From: Spirochaetaceae bacterium | Lineage (GTDB): Bacteria; Spirochaetota; Spirochaetia; Treponematales; Breznakiellaceae | Reading direction: 5' to 3' | DNA length: 7,187 nt | Assembly: GCA_031280705.1 (NCBI GenBank) | Contig: JAITGJ010000278.1 | Coordinates: 1 to 7,187 of the forward strand | In this document: positions 6,034-7,187 of the stretch, piece after piece | How the letters are laid out: each line of letters begins with the position of its first letter | Numbering within the stretch: the first letter of the stretch is position 1 | Program-made: the position numbers and the translations under genes | The notes under the pieces: generated by a model | The model's database searches: none | Told to the model about the DNA's origin: nothing | Seen by the model: the letters and a program-made list of their open reading frames with translations, nothing else

Positions 6034-7187
6034 ATGATGGAAATAGACCGGAGCCGGGGCCGCTTCACCATGGGCAACGCCGCCCTTATCACGACTGTTG
6101 ATTATCAAAGCGGAACGGTTCTGGAATTTACCAACCGGGCCTGCGGCCGCCCGCAAAACCGGGACCGCGCCCTGTTTGCCGTTTCGATATATGAAACGGT
6201 TTTCCCTTCCGGGAAATTTACCCCGGTTTCGTTTTTTTCGGGAGCGGACCGGACCGAAGAACTGATAAGCCTTGAGTACCGTCTTGAAGAAGAAAAACTC
6301 GCCGTGCGGGTTCATTTTATCAATGACCGCAAAGACACCATCAGGATACTTTTCCAGGTCCGGGACGATTATAAACGGGGCGTACCCTGCGCCTGTCTTT
6401 TCAGGATACCCCTCCTCGCGGAAATTACCGTTAACGGGCCGGGAGACCGGATATATCCGCCGGGTAATCCCGCGGTAAACGCCGGAGGCAAGCGGATCGT
6501 CATGCCCCCGCGCGACTACGAATACACCTCCGATATCGCCCTCCCCTTCGTTATTTGCGATGCGGAAGACCGGACCGGGTTTTCGATAGAAACGCCAAGT
6601 CTCTCCGACCTGAACGACGACGGGGCCAACCAGAACGCCGGAAAACGGCTTTCCCGGTTTGAGACGGAGGCGGAAATCCGCGATGGATTTTTCCGTATCA
6701 ATCCTGACGCTTCCTTTAACGATACGGCTGAACTGGCCATTACGGGCCTTACCAACGGGTGGGCAGAGGCTTTCGACCGCTGCCGGACCATTTGGCAGGC
6801 GTCCTATGATTTTTCGGAATACCAAAAACCGGACTTACAGTGGTTTAACGAATGCGCCGTTCATCATGTTACCTTTCTTTTCGGGAAAGAGGGGTTTGAC
6901 CGGGACCGGGGCCGGATCGACGTGGAAGGGCTTCTCGCACAGGGGGAGGAATTCGGGGGATACGATACGGTAACGCTCTGGAATCAATATCCCCGGCTGG
7001 GAATCGACGCCCGGCGGCAATGGGATTTTTTTGACGATTTTCCCGGCGGCCGCGCGGCGCTTCGTGAGGCGGTGGAGGCGTTTCACCGGCGCGGGGTACG
7101 GGTATTCCTGCCCTTTATTCCCTGGGACCGGGGCGCGGAGGAAAGCGCCGCGTCCATGGCGGACGCTTTTGTCCGGCTGCTGGCGGA
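6034..7187 (+). CDS. Putative glycoside-hydrolase-like protein (N-terminal part, runs off the window)
   Basis: The frame stays open to the window edge, giving at least 384 residues, with the same GC-ending codon bias as its neighbours. Residues 1-250 are rich in beta-type alternation (for example FTMGNAALITTVDYQSGTVL, 11-30), like the mutarotase-type N-terminal domains of many glycosidases. From about 268 the style changes to a TIM-barrel start: a conserved-looking DLQWFNECAVHHVTF (267-281), then GGYDTVTLWNQYPRLG (308-323), DFFDDFPGG (331-339), and a strand RGVRVFLPFIPWD (353-365) after an amphipathic helix. This pattern is common to alpha-galactosidase-like and related hydrolases, but catalytic residues would lie mostly beyond the edge. 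No signal peptide is seen. Start choice is uncertain: ATG 6034 has a weak GAAG site 8 nt upstream; GTG 5998 and ATG 6007 are in frame and would overlap the previous gene, and ATG 6037 follows directly. Confidence 0.75.
   Translation, partial: MMEIDRSRGRFTMGNAALITTVDYQSGTVLEFTNRACGRPQNRDRALFAVSIYETVFPSGKFTPVSFFSGADRTEELISLEYRLEEEKLAVRVHFINDRKDTIRILFQVRDDYKRGVPCACLFRIPLLAEITVNGPGDRIYPPGNPAVNAGGKRIVMPPRDYEYTSDIALPFVICDAEDRTGFSIETPSLSDLNDDGANQNAGKRLSRFETEAEIRDGFFRINPDASFNDTAELAITGLTNGWAEAFDRCRTIWQASYDFSEYQKPDLQWFNECAVHHVTFLFGKEGFDRDRGRIDVEGLLAQGEEFGGYDTVTLWNQYPRLGIDARRQWDFFDDFPGGRAALREAVEAFHRRGVRVFLPFIPWDRGAEESAASMADAFVRLLA

Overview
The window is a GC-rich bacterial segment with all recognisable genes on the + strand. 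A six-gene run is packed head to tail from about position 566 to the right edge. The gene style (BMP-family lipoprotein importer, relaxed LGGC lipobox, strong preference for GC-ending codons) is compatible with a GC-rich spirochaete, for example a Treponema-like gut lineage. That assignment is an inference from gene type and style only; no rRNA, tRNA or other phylogenetic marker is present.

Layout. Positions 2-91 look like the last codons of an upstream gene. Positions 92-565 hold no convincing gene. This stretch is visibly less GC-rich and contains regulatory-looking structure: a good sigma-70 type promoter (TTGACA, 18 nt, TATACT at 427-456), a second weaker TTGACA promoter at 171-199 followed by a small inverted repeat at its expected start point, a trio of mutually exclusive small hairpins, and a hairpin just upstream of the main promoter. 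Then follow a BMP-family substrate-binding lipoprotein (566-1639), a double-domain ATPase (1652-3181), two inner-membrane permeases (3174-4310 and 4310-5245), a protein with the formylglycine-generating-enzyme/SUMF1 fold (5280-6023), and a protein cut by the window edge (about 6034 to beyond 7187) that looks like a glycoside-hydrolase-type enzyme with a beta-rich N-terminal half and the start of a TIM barrel.

Working together. The first four genes form a complete BMP/nucleoside-type ABC importer: the lipoprotein captures a solute outside the membrane, the two permeases form the channel and the ATPase powers it. Gene junctions overlap by 8 nt and 1 nt, or are separated by 12, 34 and about 10 nt, and no terminator is visible between them, so one transcript is likely. 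The two downstream genes suggest that the imported solute, or a glycoside containing it, is processed by co-expressed enzymes; this is inference.

What stands out is divergence from the textbook BMP importer. The binding protein lacks the usual Asp and Asn-Asp-x-Ser-Phe-Asn stretch near its N-terminus. The ATPase has a degenerate first-domain signature and a reversed Glu-Asp in the second Walker B. The second permease has lost the usual NIGLEG-like motif. The SUMF1-fold protein lacks the cysteines needed for formylglycine generation. Together these point to an importer with an unassigned, perhaps non-nucleoside, ligand.
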